Positions 42,278-53,063 of a stretch of 64,000 bases of DNA are shown in pieces; within the stretch, counting starts at the first letter, position 1; each line of letters starts with the position of its first letter. The DNA lies in NCBI GenBank assembly GCA_015075165.1, contig JABTUY010000012.1:1-64000 (forward strand). Reading direction: 5' to 3'. This stretch comes from Ideonella sp. Lineage in GTDB: Bacteria; Pseudomonadota; Gammaproteobacteria; Burkholderiales; Burkholderiaceae_C. The notes under the pieces are model-generated. The model had not been told where the DNA came from. It searched no databases and saw nothing but the letters and a program-made list of their open reading frames with translations. Both the position numbers and the translations under genes were made by a program.

Positions 42278-45223
42278 TCATTGGCAGGCTTCGCACTCGG
42301 GGTTGTCGATCGAGCAGAACTTCACATCCGACGCGGGCGGCGCGTCGAGTGCATCGCGTGTCTGCGCCGCCGCGGCGTCGAGCGCCGGTCCGGCGGCACC
42401 ATCGGCCATCGGCACCGCGTTGAGCGCGCTGCTCTTGACGGTGGACTTCTCGGCGTGGGTGGCGCCCATCGTGCGGAGGTAGTAAGTGGTCTTCAACCCG
42501 CGTTGCCACGCGAGGCGGTAGATCTCGTCGAGCCGGCGGCCGGAGGCACCGGCCATGTAGATGTTGAGCGACTGCGCCTGGTCGATCCACTTCTGGCGCC
42601 GCGCCGCGGCCTCCACCAGCCATTGCGGCTCGATCTCGAACGCGGTGGCGTAGAGCTGCTTGATGTCCTCCGGCACACGGTCGATGCGGCGCAGCGAGCC
42701 GTCGAAGTGCTTGAGGTCCATCACCATCACGTCGTCCCACAGCCCCAGGCGCTTCAGGTCACGCACCAGGTACTCGTTGACGACGGTGAACTCGCCCGAC
42801 AGGTTGCTCTTGACCGACAGGTTGCCGAAGCACGGCTCGATCGACGCGTCGACGCCCACGATGTTGCTGATGGTGGCGGTCGGTGCGATCGCCACGCAGT
42901 TGGAGTTGCGCATGCCGTGCTGCGCGATGCGCGCGCGCAGCGCGGCCCAATCCATCGTCGCGCTGCGGTCGACGTCGACGTACGACGCCGCGCCGTCGGG
43001 CTTGCCGGCGTCGCGCTGGCGGGCCAGCAGGTCGAGCGTGTCCAGCGGCAGGATGCCGCGATCCCACAGCGAGCCGCGGTAGCTCGAGTAGCGGCCGCGC
43101 TCCTCGGCCAGCTCGGTCGACGCCCAGTAGGCGTGATAGCAAACGGCCTCCATCGAGCGGTCGGCGAACTCGATTGCCTGCTGCGACGCGTACGGCAGCT
43201 TCAGCTGGTACAGCGCGTCCTGGAAGCCCATCAGGCCGAGGCCCACCGGGCGGTGGCGCAGGTTGCTGTCGCGCGCCTTCTTGACCGCGTAGTAGTTGAT
43301 GTCGATCACGTTGTCGAGCATGCGCATCGCGGTCGACACGGTCTTCTTCAGCTTGGCCTGGTCCACCTCGCCGTCTTGCAGGTGGTGGGCCAGGTTCACC
43401 GAGCCGAGGTTGCACACCGCGATTTCCGACGGCCCGGTGTTCAGCGTGATCTCGGTGCAAAGGTTCGACGAATGCACCACACCCACGTGCTGCTGCGGGC
43501 TGCGCACGTTGCAGGCATCCTTGAAGGTGATCCAGGGGTGCCCGGTCTCGAACAGCATCGTCAGCATCTTGCGCCACAGGTCGCGCGCGGCAATGCGCTT
43601 GTGCAGCTTCAGCTCGCCGCGCTCGGCCTTCGCCTCGTAGGCGGTGTACGCGGCCTCGAACTCGGCGCCGAACTTCTCGTGCAGGTCGGGACAGGTGGAC
43701 GGCGAGAACAGCGTCCACTGGCCCTTGCTCGCATCGTGCGGATGCTCGGCGCCTTCGATCACGCGTTTCATGAACAGATCGGGGATCCAGTTGGCGGTGT
43801 TCATGTCGTGCGTGCGCCGCCGGTCGTCGCCGGTGTTCTTGCGCAGCTCGAGGAACTCTTCGATGTCGAGGTGCCAGGTTTCCAGATAGGCGCACACCGC
43901 ACCTTTGCGCTTGCCGCCCTGGTTGACCGCCACCGCGGTGTCGTTGACCACCTTCAGGAACGGCACCACGCCCTGGCTCTTGCCGTTGGTGCCCTTGATG
44001 TACGAGCCCAGCGCGCGCACGTTGGTCCAGTCGTTGCCGAGGCCGCCGGCGTACTTGGACAGCAGCGCGTTCTCCTTCAGCGCCTCGTAGATGCCGTCGA
44101 GGTCGTCGGCCACGGTGGTCAGGTAGCAGCTCGACAGCTGCGAGCGCAGCGTGCCGGCGTTGAACAGCGTCGGCGTGCTCGACATGAAGTCGAAGCTCGA
44201 CAGCACGTCGTAGAACTCGATCGCGCGCGCCTCGCGGTCGATCTCGTTGAGCGCCAGGCCCATCGCCACGCGCATGAAGAACGCCTGCGGCAACTCGATG
44301 CGGCGCTCGCGCACGTGCAGGAAGTAGCGGTCGTACAGCGTCTGCAGACCGAGGTAGTCGAACTGCAGGTCGCGCTCGGGCTTCAGCGCCGCGCCGAGCC
44401 GCGCCAGGTCGAACTGGCGCAGCGCCGGGTCGAGCCGCTCGGCCTCGATGCCCTCGGCGACGAAGCGCGGAAAGTACTCGGCGTACTGCGCGGCCATCTC
44501 CGCCTGCGCCACCTCGCGGCCCAGCACCTCCTTGCGGATGGTGTGCAGCAGCAGCCGCGCGGTGGCGCGGGTGTAGGCCGGCTCCTTCTCGATCAGCGTG
44601 CGCGCGGCGAGGATCGCCGCCTTGTGCACCTCGTCGATCGGCACGCCGTCGTACAGGTTGCGCCGCGTCTCGGCCAGGATCGGCTCGGCCGTGACGCGGT
44701 CGCCGAGCCCGTCGCAGGCGGCATCCACCAGCGCCTGCAGCGCCAGCAGGTCCAGCGGCAGGCGCCGCTCGCCGTCGGTGACGTGCAGCACCGGCTCACG
44801 CGGCGCGGCCTCGGCCGCCTGCTTCGCGCGCTCCTGCGCGCGGCGCTCGCGATATAGCACGTAGGCGCGCGCCACCTCGTGGTGGCCGCCGCGCATCAGG
44901 CCGAGCTCGACCTGGTCCTGCACATCCTCGATGTGGAAGGTGCCGCCGCCGGGCCGCGAGCGCAGCAGCGCGCGCACCACGGTCTCGGTGAGCGCGTCGA
45001 CAGTCTCGCGCACGCTGGCCGATGCGGCGCCTTGCGTGCCATGCACCGCCAGAAAGGCCTTCATCAACGCCACGGCGATCTTGCTCGGCGCGAACATCAC
45101 GACCGCGCCGTTGCGGCGAATGATCTGGTAGCCCGCATAGGCCGATTCGGTGGCAGCCACCGAAGCCGCGGCGACGCGCAGCAGCGGTGCCGGATCGGTC
45201 GTGCAGGAGGGCACTGATTGCAT
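42278..45223 (-). CDS. nrdA: Class Ia ribonucleotide reductase, alpha subunit
   Basis: NrdA is the large catalytic and allosteric subunit. The 981-residue protein carries an N-terminal ATP-cone (about residues 30-125: YQIIRRNGAVVMFAPSKIAVALMKAFLAVHG), the active-site cysteine blocks LRSQLSSCYL and HSSNLCTEITLNTGPSEIAVCNLGSVNLAHH, PTATISNIVG, and the redox tail ending SIDNPECEACQ. ATG at 45223. It has a strong promoter with NrdR-like boxes about 140 bp upstream. Longer than E. coli NrdA (761), mainly from the N-terminal region and inserts common in betaproteobacteria. Confidence 0.97.
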   Translation of the reverse strand: MQSVPSCTTDPAPLLRVAAASVAATESAYAGYQIIRRNGAVVMFAPSKIAVALMKAFLAVHGTQGAASASVRETVDALTETVVRALLRSRPGGGTFHIEDVQDQVELGLMRGGHHEVARAYVLYRERRAQERAKQAAEAAPREPVLHVTDGERRLPLDLLALQALVDAACDGLGDRVTAEPILAETRRNLYDGVPIDEVHKAAILAARTLIEKEPAYTRATARLLLHTIRKEVLGREVAQAEMAAQYAEYFPRFVAEGIEAERLDPALRQFDLARLGAALKPERDLQFDYLGLQTLYDRYFLHVRERRIELPQAFFMRVAMGLALNEIDREARAIEFYDVLSSFDFMSSTPTLFNAGTLRSQLSSCYLTTVADDLDGIYEALKENALLSKYAGGLGNDWTNVRALGSYIKGTNGKSQGVVPFLKVVNDTAVAVNQGGKRKGAVCAYLETWHLDIEEFLELRKNTGDDRRRTHDMNTANWIPDLFMKRVIEGAEHPHDASKGQWTLFSPSTCPDLHEKFGAEFEAAYTAYEAKAERGELKLHKRIAARDLWRKMLTMLFETGHPWITFKDACNVRSPQQHVGVVHSSNLCTEITLNTGPSEIAVCNLGSVNLAHHLQDGEVDQAKLKKTVSTAMRMLDNVIDINYYAVKKARDSNLRHRPVGLGLMGFQDALYQLKLPYASQQAIEFADRSMEAVCYHAYWASTELAEERGRYSSYRGSLWDRGILPLDTLDLLARQRDAGKPDGAASYVDVDRSATMDWAALRARIAQHGMRNSNCVAIAPTATISNIVGVDASIEPCFGNLSVKSNLSGEFTVVNEYLVRDLKRLGLWDDVMVMDLKHFDGSLRRIDRVPEDIKQLYATAFEIEPQWLVEAAARRQKWIDQAQSLNIYMAGASGRRLDEIYRLAWQRGLKTTYYLRTMGATHAEKSTVKSSALNAVPMADGAAGPALDAAAAQTRDALDAPPASDVKFCSIDNPECEACQ

Positions 45224-45366
45224 GGGTTCCCCTAGGTTGGATCGTCGTCAAATGGATGGCGGGTCAACACCGGACGCGGCTGCAGCTCGCGCCGGCGCGC
45301 GGGTCGATCGACGGCAGGCCATGCATCGTTGGGTCGATCGGATGATGCGGTGCCCTTGCGCGGGGG

Positions 45367-45382
45367 GCACTATATCTGGGGT
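45367..45382. promoter_or_regulatory. NrdR-like box 1, over the nrdA -10
   Basis: GCACTATATCTGGGGT matches the NrdR consensus ACACTATATATAGTGT at 12 of 16 positions. It covers the -10 hexamer of the nrdA promoter, so NrdR bound here would block RNA polymerase. Confidence 0.65.
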
Positions 45383-45397
45383 CACCGGGCAGTTCAA
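45369..45397 (-). promoter_or_regulatory. nrdA promoter (TTGAAC-N17-TATAGT)
   Basis: On the minus strand the -35 TTGAAC (45397-45392) and the -10 TATAGT (45374-45369) are exactly 17 bp apart. Transcription would start near 45362, giving a leader of about 139 nt before nrdA. Confidence 0.75.
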
Positions 45398-45413
45398 CCA
45401 CTAGCGGTAGCGT
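45398..45413. promoter_or_regulatory. NrdR-like box 2, upstream of the nrdA -35
   Basis: CCACTAGCGGTAGCGT matches the NrdR consensus at about 10 of 16 positions. Alone it would be weak, but it lies exactly 31 bp from box 1; known NrdR sites come in pairs at about 31-32 bp, three helical turns. Confidence 0.55.
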
Positions 45414-45596
45414 CCGCACGGATTTCGGCGCTGCACATCTTGTGCACACCGTTGTCCACCCGCGGTGCCCGCTGGCGCGACGCGATGCGCACGGCGCTGT
45501 GGCGCGCGCCAGCACTGGACTCGCGCCGCACGACACGCGCCACGATTGGCCTCGCGGCGCATTCCGCCGCGCAGGCCGCAGCGATGCTCAGCGCTC

Positions 45597-46175
45597 TCAG
45601 CGCGCGAACGGCACGCGCGCGCGCGACCAACGCAGCTCGCGCCGCAGGCGATCCCAATCGAAACCCGAGCCAGGGTCGCGCTTGCGCAGCGGCGCCACAT
45701 GCTCGTGGCCCACCACCGCGTCGAGCGTGTGGCGCCGCCCGAGCGCACGCAGCAGCGCGGCCAGCTGCGCGTACTGCGCCGGCGCAAAGCGGCGGCCTTC
45801 GAGCCCCTCGAGCTCGATGCCGATCGAGTAGTCGTTGCAGTTGTCGCGCCCTTGCCATTGCGACGCACCGGCATGCCACGCGCGCCGATCGCAAGATACG
45901 AACTGCAACAATTTTCCCGAACGCCGGATCAGGAAGTGCGCCGACACGCGCAGCCCGCGGACCGATTCGAAGTACGGATGCGCACTCCAGTCGAGCCGGT
46001 TGGTGAACAGCCGTTCGATCGCATCGCCACCGTACTCGCCCGGCGGCAGGCTGATCGAATGCACGATCGCCAGCGTGATGGCGTTGCCATCGGGGCGCTC
46101 GTTGTGGTTCGGCGAGGCGCAGACCTGCGCGCGCTGCCACCAGCCGTCGTGCCAGGCGCGCCGGGTGACAGGCAT
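45597..46175 (-). CDS. ampD: AmpD, 1,6-anhydro-N-acetylmuramyl-L-alanine amidase
   Basis: AmpD cleaves muropeptides in the cytoplasm during cell-wall recycling. The 192-residue protein has the first zinc ligand in ITLAIVHSISLPPGEYG, VSAHFLIRRSGKLLQFV, NCNDYSIGIELEG, and the second and third ligands in VVGHEHVAPLRKRDPG. No signal peptide, as expected for AmpD. Start MPVTRRAWHDGWW at 46175 is 17 bp after pilR. Neighbouring pilR/pilS and ccsA are a usual Burkholderiales context. Confidence 0.95.
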   Translation of the reverse strand: MPVTRRAWHDGWWQRAQVCASPNHNERPDGNAITLAIVHSISLPPGEYGGDAIERLFTNRLDWSAHPYFESVRGLRVSAHFLIRRSGKLLQFVSCDRRAWHAGASQWQGRDNCNDYSIGIELEGLEGRRFAPAQYAQLAALLRALGRRHTLDAVVGHEHVAPLRKRDPGSGFDWDRLRRELRWSRARVPFAR

Positions 46176-46191
46176 CGTGGCCGTGCGCCGA

Positions 46192-47708
<1,517 letters not shown>

Positions 47709-47712
<4 letters not shown>

Positions 47713-49637
47713 GCTGGGTTCGGCGTGGGTTCGGTGTGCAGCGTTGCGCGCTGCATCGTGACGCGAAACTCGTTGGGGTGCCGTTCGTCGCCGGCGAGCG
47801 GCCGGTACTCGATGCTCGCGCCGTGCCGCGCGCACAACTCGCGGCAAATATACAGGCCCAACCCGGTGCCGCGGCTGCGTGTGGAGTAGAACGGCTCGAA
47901 CAGGTGCCGCTCGACATCGGCCGGAATCGCGGGGCCATCGCTGACCACGCTGAGCTGTGCCTGCTGCTCGCCCACCGCCTCGAGGCGCACCCGGATCGCA
48001 CCCGGGGTCGCGCTGGCATGGCGATGCGCGTTGTCCAGCAGGTTGACCAGCACGCGGCGCAGATGCTCGGCATCGAAACTGACGCCCAGCGAGTCGTCGG
48101 GCAGTTGCACGTGCAGCCGGCTTTGCGGCCCGCTGGCCAGCGCCACCGTCCGCGTCCAATCGGCGCACACCTGGCGCACCGCAGTGCTGGCATCGATCGG
48201 ATGCCAACCGGTGGCGGCGCCGGGCGCGGCCTCCATCACGTCGTCGACGATCCGCTTCAGGCGATGCACGTTGTCGGCCACCATGCGCGCCAGGTGCTGC
48301 TGCTCCTGCGACAGCACGTCCTCGAGCAACAGCGCGTTGGCCTGTGCGATGGCCGCCAACGGGTTGCGGAACTCGTGCGCGATGCCGGCCGAGACGCGGC
48401 CCATCGCGGCCAGCTTTTCCTGCCGCTGCCGCGTCTGCACGTTGCGAAGATCCTCGAGAAACACGACGCAAAACTCCTCAGGCGGCGCGCCGTCGCCATC
48501 GGGGCGCCGCCGCGTGAAGCGCGCGCGCACCTGCAGCGTGCGCGATCGGCTATCGGCGAACATCAACCGCACCTCGCGCGAGGCCTCGGGCCAGGCACCC
48601 TGCTCGAAGGCGCGCTCCACCGCAGCCTGCAAGCCGGCCCAGGCATCGTTGCCGTGCAGCGGAAACGGTGCCGGCTCGCACGCACCTTCGGCCACCAGCA
48701 GCGCGCGCGCCGCCGGGTTGGCCGCGCGCACGCGCGCGCGGCGGTCGACCACCAGCACGCCATCGGACATCTCATCGATCACCAGCCGGTTCAGTTGCGC
48801 CTGCTGGCGCGCGATCTCGAGGCTGCCGCGCGCCGCCATCTCCTCGCGCGCCAGGCGACCGGAGAACTCCCCGGCCAGCAAGGCGATCAGGAACACGCCG
48901 ATACCGGCCAACCCGGCCTGGGTGAACAACATGCCATCGCCCAGGTTGGTGGTGGCGCGGAAGACGCCGACCAGCAGCACCAGCGCCACCACCGCGGCGG
49001 TGCCCAGGGCGGCGACGCGTGTGGTCAACACGCCGGCCATCAGCACCGGCAGCACCAGCAGCGCACCGAAGTTCAGGTTGGCCGACGGGTCGTACAGGTG
49101 CAGCGCGGCGAAGACCAGCGTGTCGAAGCCGATCGTCGCCAGCCACTGGCCGCGGCCGAGTCGCGTCATCAGGGGTGCATCGGTCGGCTGACGCCACTGC
49201 GGCAGCAGCCACAGCACGACGCTCTGCGCCGCATAGCCCACGCACAGCAGCACCATCGGCAGCGCGCTGCCGACACTGGGCAGCGTGACCACCCATGGCA
49301 CCGCCGCCAGCAGCAGGCCAAGCACGGCGCGCGCCGCCACGTAGGTGCGGAACACGCGAAGCAACGCGGGGTCGCTCGAGCGGGCCACGCGGCGCGCCTC
49401 GCGCGACTGCTGGCGACGCGCGTCGGCCGGTGCGTCACCGTCGGCACGGTCGCCCGCGCGCCGCCCCCAGCCTCGCGGCCGGGTGGCCGCGGCGCTCGGC
49501 AGTTGTTCGCCGTGGAAGCCGGTGTCGGGCTCGGCGCCGAATGCGCCGAACAGACTCTCTTCGTTCGCCGGCTGGGGTCGGCGCCGACGGTCGCTGCGCC
49601 GGCGGTCGCCGTGGCGGCGTTCAGGCAGTTCGCTCAC
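47709..49637 (-). CDS. pilS: PilS-like sensor histidine kinase
   Basis: The partner kinase of PilR. The 642-residue protein starts with a GTG at 49637 and has about 100 hydrophilic, Arg-rich residues before the first membrane helix, longer than usual. Six hydrophobic segments follow (about residues 105-270), then a PAS-like domain (LVIDEMSDGVLVVDRRARVRAANPAA), the H box AHEFRNPLAA (phospho-His about 421), N box LVNLLDNAHRHA and G box RGTGLGLYICREL. Signals from the membrane, possibly pilin levels, are sensed. Confidence 0.88.
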
Positions 49638-49661
49638 CCGACGTGCCTCCGCACCGCGCGC

Positions 49662-49889
49662 TCAAGCGTCCTGCCGGGGTCCGGCAAGGCGATGCGCCTC
49701 GCTGCAATACCGACTCTGGCCGTCGACGATGGCATCGCCGACCGGCAGGTGCACGCCGCAGTGCGCGCACACCGTCAACGACGGCGCCTGCGCCGGCGTG
49801 CGGCGCTGGCCGCTCGCGCGCTGCCGCGTGCGCACGAGCCACCACACCACCACGCCGGCGATCGCCACCCATAACAACAGCCTGGTCAT
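49662..49889 (-). CDS. PP0621 family small membrane-anchored protein
   Basis: A 75-residue protein with an N-terminal helix (MTRLLLWVAIAGVVVWWLV) and a short zinc-ribbon-like domain VCAHCGVHLPVGDAIVDGQSRYCSEAHR with Cys-x2-Cys and Cys/His at the end. It matches my memory of the PP0621 family, of unknown function, often found beside pilS in Burkholderiales. It starts 7 bp after the ccsA-like gene ends and lies 24 bp upstream of pilS, so it is in the same operon. Confidence 0.8.
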   Translation of the reverse strand: MTRLLLWVAIAGVVVWWLVRTRQRASGQRRTPAQAPSLTVCAHCGVHLPVGDAIVDGQSRYCSEAHRLAGPRQDA

Positions 49890-49896
49890 CGCGAGC

Positions 49897-50691
49897 TCAC
49901 TGAACCGTGCGCCCGAGGACCACTTCGAGCACGAAGCGCGAGCCGGCGTACGCCAGCAACAACAGCACGGCGCCGGCATACAACCAGCGCGTGGCCTGCC
50001 GGCCGCGCCAGCCACGCAGCATGCGCCCACCCAACAGCGCGGCGAACACCGCCCAGCCGAGCAGCGAAAACACGGTCTTGTGGTCCCAGCGCCAGTGGAT
50101 GGTGGTCAGTGCGCCAACCACCAGCACCACGGTCAGCACCACGAAGCCCGCTTCGACGAAGCCGAAGGTCAGGCGCTCCAGGCGCAGCAGCGGCAGGCCC
50201 ATCACGGTGGCCGCAGCGCCGGCGCGGTCGCGCATGCGGCGCTCGGCGGAGTCGAGCATCCAGGCGTGCAGCACGGCGACGCCGAACAGGCCGTACGACA
50301 CGATGCCCAGCACCCAGTGCACCGGCGCCCACGGGCTCGTGCTCGACAGCCGAATATCGCCCGGGAACGCCCACGCCAGCAGCACCGCGACACAGCCGGC
50401 CACGGCCAGCACACGGCGTACCGCCGGCAGCGGCACCATGCGGCTCTCGATGCCGTAGACCAGCAGCACCAGCCACACCGTCAACGACAACACCGGCGCG
50501 AAGCCGAGGCGGGCGCCCTGGCCCGAGCCTTCGATGTCGAAGGCCACCACCACGGCGTGCAGCAGCCAGCCGACCACCAGCGCGACCTTGTCGACGCGCG
50601 CCCCCTCGCGCCATGGCCACGCGGCCGCCGCATAGGCTGCCAGTGCGCCCAGCGCGAGCCAAGTTTCGACAGGCCCGGTCGATAGAATCAT
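49897..50691 (-). CDS. CcsA/YpjD-like inner membrane protein
   Basis: A 264-residue integral membrane protein with eight hydrophobic segments. The signature WAPVHWVLGIVSYGLFGVAVLHAWMLD and the C-terminal IHWRWDHKTVFSLLGW place it in the cytochrome c assembly (CcsA/HemX/YpjD) family; conserved His residues may bind haem. YpjD-type members sit next to ffh in many proteobacteria, as here, and their role is unsettled. It is divergent from ffh (70 bp) and leads the ccsA-PP0621-pilS-pilR-ampD run. Confidence 0.85.
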   Translation of the reverse strand: MILSTGPVETWLALGALAAYAAAAWPWREGARVDKVALVVGWLLHAVVVAFDIEGSGQGARLGFAPVLSLTVWLVLLVYGIESRMVPLPAVRRVLAVAGCVAVLLAWAFPGDIRLSSTSPWAPVHWVLGIVSYGLFGVAVLHAWMLDSAERRMRDRAGAAATVMGLPLLRLERLTFGFVEAGFVVLTVVLVVGALTTIHWRWDHKTVFSLLGWAVFAALLGGRMLRGWRGRQATRWLYAGAVLLLLAYAGSRFVLEVVLGRTVQ

Positions 50692-50761
50692 CGGCCACAG
50701 TGTACTTTCGCCGCCTCTGGAGCAGGCCCTCGCATCGGTCCGCGGCACCCCGATAACCCCC

Positions 50762-52117
50762 ATGGCATCCGCACTCTCCGAACGCCTGTCGCGACTCGTC
50801 AAGTCGCTGCGCGGCCAGGCCCGCATCACCGAAGCCAACGTGCAGGACATGCTGCGCGAGGTGCGCGTGGCGCTGCTCGAGGCCGACGTCGCGCTGCCGG
50901 TGGTGCGCGAGTTCATCGCGCGCGTGAAGGACAAGGCGCTCGGGCAGGGCGTGGTGGGCTCGCTCAACCCCGGCCAGGCGCTGGTGGGCATCGTGCACAA
51001 GGAGTTGGCCGCGACGATGGGCGACGGCGTGGCCGACCTCGACCTCGCCGCGCAGCCGCCCGCCGTGGTGCTGATGGCCGGCCTGCAAGGCGCCGGCAAG
51101 ACCACCACCACGGCCAAGCTCGCGCGCCACCTGATCGAGCGGCGCAAGAAGAAAGTGCTCACGGTGTCGGCCGACGTCTACCGGCCGGCGGCGATCGAAC
51201 AACTGCGCGTCGTCAGCGCGCAGGCGGGCGCGCAGTGGTTCCCTTCGCAGGCCGGGCAGTCGCCGGTGGCGATCGCGCAGGCCGCGCTCGACCATGCGCG
51301 GCGCCAGTATTTCGACGTGCTGCTGGTCGACACCGCCGGCCGGCTGGCAGTCGACCAGGCGATGATGGACGAGATCCGCGCGTTGCATGCCGCGCTGAAC
51401 CCGGTGGAGACGCTGTTCGTCGTCGACGCGATGCAGGGCCAGGACGCGGTCAACGTGGCGCGCGCCTTCAAGGAGGCGCTGCCGCTGACCGGCGTGGTGC
51501 TGACCAAGCTCGACGGCGATTCGCGCGGCGGCGCGGCGTTGTCGGTGCGCCAGGTGACCGGCGCGCCGATCAAGTTCGCCGGCACCTCGGAGAAGATCGA
51601 CGGCCTCGAGGTGTTCGATGCCGGGCGCCATGCCGGGCGCGTGCTCGGCATGGGCGACGTCGTCGCGCTGGTCGAAGAGGTGCAGAAGAACGTCGACCTG
51701 GCCGCGGCGCAGCAGCTCGCCGCCAAGGTCAAGTCGGGCGACGGCTTCGACCTCGAAGACTTTGCCCAGCAGCTCGGGCAGATGCGCAAGATGGGCGGCC
51801 TCGGCGGCCTGATCGACAAGCTGCCCGCGCAGCTCGCCGCCAAGGCCGGCCAGGCCGATCTCGACCGCGCCGAGCGCGACGTGCGGCGCATGGGCGGCAT
51901 CATCCATTCGATGACCCCCGAGGAGCGGCGCAGACCCGAACTGCTGAAGGCCAGTCGCAAGCGGCGCATCGCGGCTGGTGCCGGTGTGCAGGTGCAGGAG
52001 GTGAACCGGCTGCTCAATCAGTTCGAGCAGATGCGCACGATGATGAAGAAGATGAAGGGCGGCGGCCTGATGAAGATGATGCGCCGCATGGGCAACCTCG
52101 GCGGCCTCGGCCGCTGA
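50762..52117 (+). CDS. ffh: Ffh, signal recognition particle protein
   Basis: Ffh binds signal sequences and 4.5S RNA and brings ribosomes to FtsY. The 451-residue protein has the N domain, GTPase motifs GLQGAGKTTTTAKLA, SADVYRPAAIEQL, DTAGR and TKLDGDSRGGAALS, and a Met-rich M domain ending MMKKMKGGGLMKMMRRMGNLGGLGR. FtsY, its receptor, lies 1 kb away on the opposite strand. No 4.5S RNA gene was recognised in the window. Confidence 0.98.
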   Translation: MASALSERLSRLVKSLRGQARITEANVQDMLREVRVALLEADVALPVVREFIARVKDKALGQGVVGSLNPGQALVGIVHKELAATMGDGVADLDLAAQPPAVVLMAGLQGAGKTTTTAKLARHLIERRKKKVLTVSADVYRPAAIEQLRVVSAQAGAQWFPSQAGQSPVAIAQAALDHARRQYFDVLLVDTAGRLAVDQAMMDEIRALHAALNPVETLFVVDAMQGQDAVNVARAFKEALPLTGVVLTKLDGDSRGGAALSVRQVTGAPIKFAGTSEKIDGLEVFDAGRHAGRVLGMGDVVALVEEVQKNVDLAAAQQLAAKVKSGDGFDLEDFAQQLGQMRKMGGLGGLIDKLPAQLAAKAGQADLDRAERDVRRMGGIIHSMTPEERRRPELLKASRKRRIAAGAGVQVQEVNRLLNQFEQMRTMMKKMKGGGLMKMMRRMGNLGGLGR

Positions 52118-52242
52118 TCAGCAGGTTGCCTGTTACAACTGCGGCGGCAATTGCATCTGGTACTAGTTGGCACCTCACCGACTCGCGCGCCCCGGTTCTC
52201 GGGGAATCGAAACGTGCTCTTACGCCTTTCGCCGAGTGGCGA

Positions 52243-52271
52243 TTGACCCTGCCGGTTGCACCTCGTAAGTT
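52243..52271 (+). promoter_or_regulatory. Promoter of the DUF2726 gene (TTGACC-N17-TAAGTT)
   Basis: TTGACC (52243-52248) and TAAGTT (52266-52271) are exactly 17 bp apart, ending 30 bp before the ATG at 52302. A small hairpin CCCCG-N5-CGGGG (52193-52207) just upstream may end ffh transcription, though it lacks a T run. Confidence 0.6.
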
Positions 52272-52301
52272 GGCGTCACAAGACAGCCATCGCAACATCC
52301 G

Positions 52302-53018
52302 ATGATTCCTGAAGACTCGCTCTCGACCTTCGCGCTGGCCGCCGCGCTGGCGCTGCTGATCACCTATTGGTTGATGCGCCGCCGGCCGCAGCGACGCACG
52401 CGATCGGCGCGCGCCGAGGCGCTCGACACGGTGGCCGGTTGGCCGCCCGAGGCCGCGCGCGTGATGACCACACCGGAGCGCAAGGCCTTCGAGATCGTGC
52501 GTCGCGCGCTGCCGCAGCAGGTGGTGCTGTCGCAGGTGCCGCTGTCGCGCTTCCTGCGCGTACCGATGCGCAACTCGTATGGCCAATGGCTGTCGCGTGT
52601 GGGCTCGCTCAACGCCGACCTGGTGGTATGCGACCAGGGTTCGCGCGTGCTCGCGGTGATCGACGTGCGACCGGCGCGGCAGAGCGAGCGCGGGCGCCAG
52701 CGACACGAACGCATGTCGCGCGTGCTGCGTGCGGCGCAGATCAACGTGCTGGTGTGGTCGGAGGCGAGTCTGCCCAGCGTGTCGGAGGTGCGCGCGCAGA
52801 TGGCGCCGCTGCTGCAGGATGGCGCCCAGCGCGTCGGCTTCAGCGCCTCGGGTTCGCGGCCGATGCCGTTGATTCCGGTGGCCGAGATGGAAGAGATGCT
52901 GGCGCACGGCGATGCGCAGGCACAAGACCCGCTGCTCGAGCCCGTGCCGTCGACACTGTTCGACGACCTCGATGCGCTGCCGCCGGGTGACCCCGCTACC
53001 GCAACGGCCCATCGTTAG
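52302..53018 (+). CDS. DUF2726 domain protein
   Basis: A 238-residue protein with one N-terminal membrane helix (STFALAAALALLITYWLM) and a cytoplasmic DUF2726 domain: MTTPERKAFEIVRRALP, VLSQVPLSRFLRV, LNADLVVCDQGSRVLAVIDV, HERMSRVLRAAQINVLVW. DUF2726 has a restriction-endonuclease-like pattern (D-x-n-V-I-D), but catalytic activity is not shown. Well-formed promoter upstream. Convergent with ftsY. Confidence 0.8.
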   Translation: MIPEDSLSTFALAAALALLITYWLMRRRPQRRTRSARAEALDTVAGWPPEAARVMTTPERKAFEIVRRALPQQVVLSQVPLSRFLRVPMRNSYGQWLSRVGSLNADLVVCDQGSRVLAVIDVRPARQSERGRQRHERMSRVLRAAQINVLVWSEASLPSVSEVRAQMAPLLQDGAQRVGFSASGSRPMPLIPVAEMEEMLAHGDAQAQDPLLEPVPSTLFDDLDALPPGDPATATAHR

Positions 53019-53063
53019 CGCTCGGGCGCCAAGGCCTCGTGCCGCGCTGGTACACCGCGCGCG

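Larger units (their letters stand above)
45224..45596 (-). other. 373-bp regulatory region upstream of nrdA
   Basis: No gene is supported here. It separates ampD from nrdA on the minus strand and holds, from nrdA outward, an untranslated leader of about 139 nt, a sigma-70 promoter, two NrdR-like boxes and two DnaA-like sites (TTGTGCACA at 45440-45448, TTGTCCACC at 45452-45460). Beyond 45465 I see nothing specific. Confidence 0.6.

Noticed and set aside
42281-44857. 858-codon plus-strand frame opposite nrdA
   Set aside because: Antisense shadow of a certain gene with no domain evidence.
52193-52207. Small hairpin after ffh considered as a 4.5S RNA remnant or a terminator
   Set aside because: Only a 5-bp stem, no T run and no SRP RNA GGAAG/tetraloop pattern in the surrounding 180 bp.
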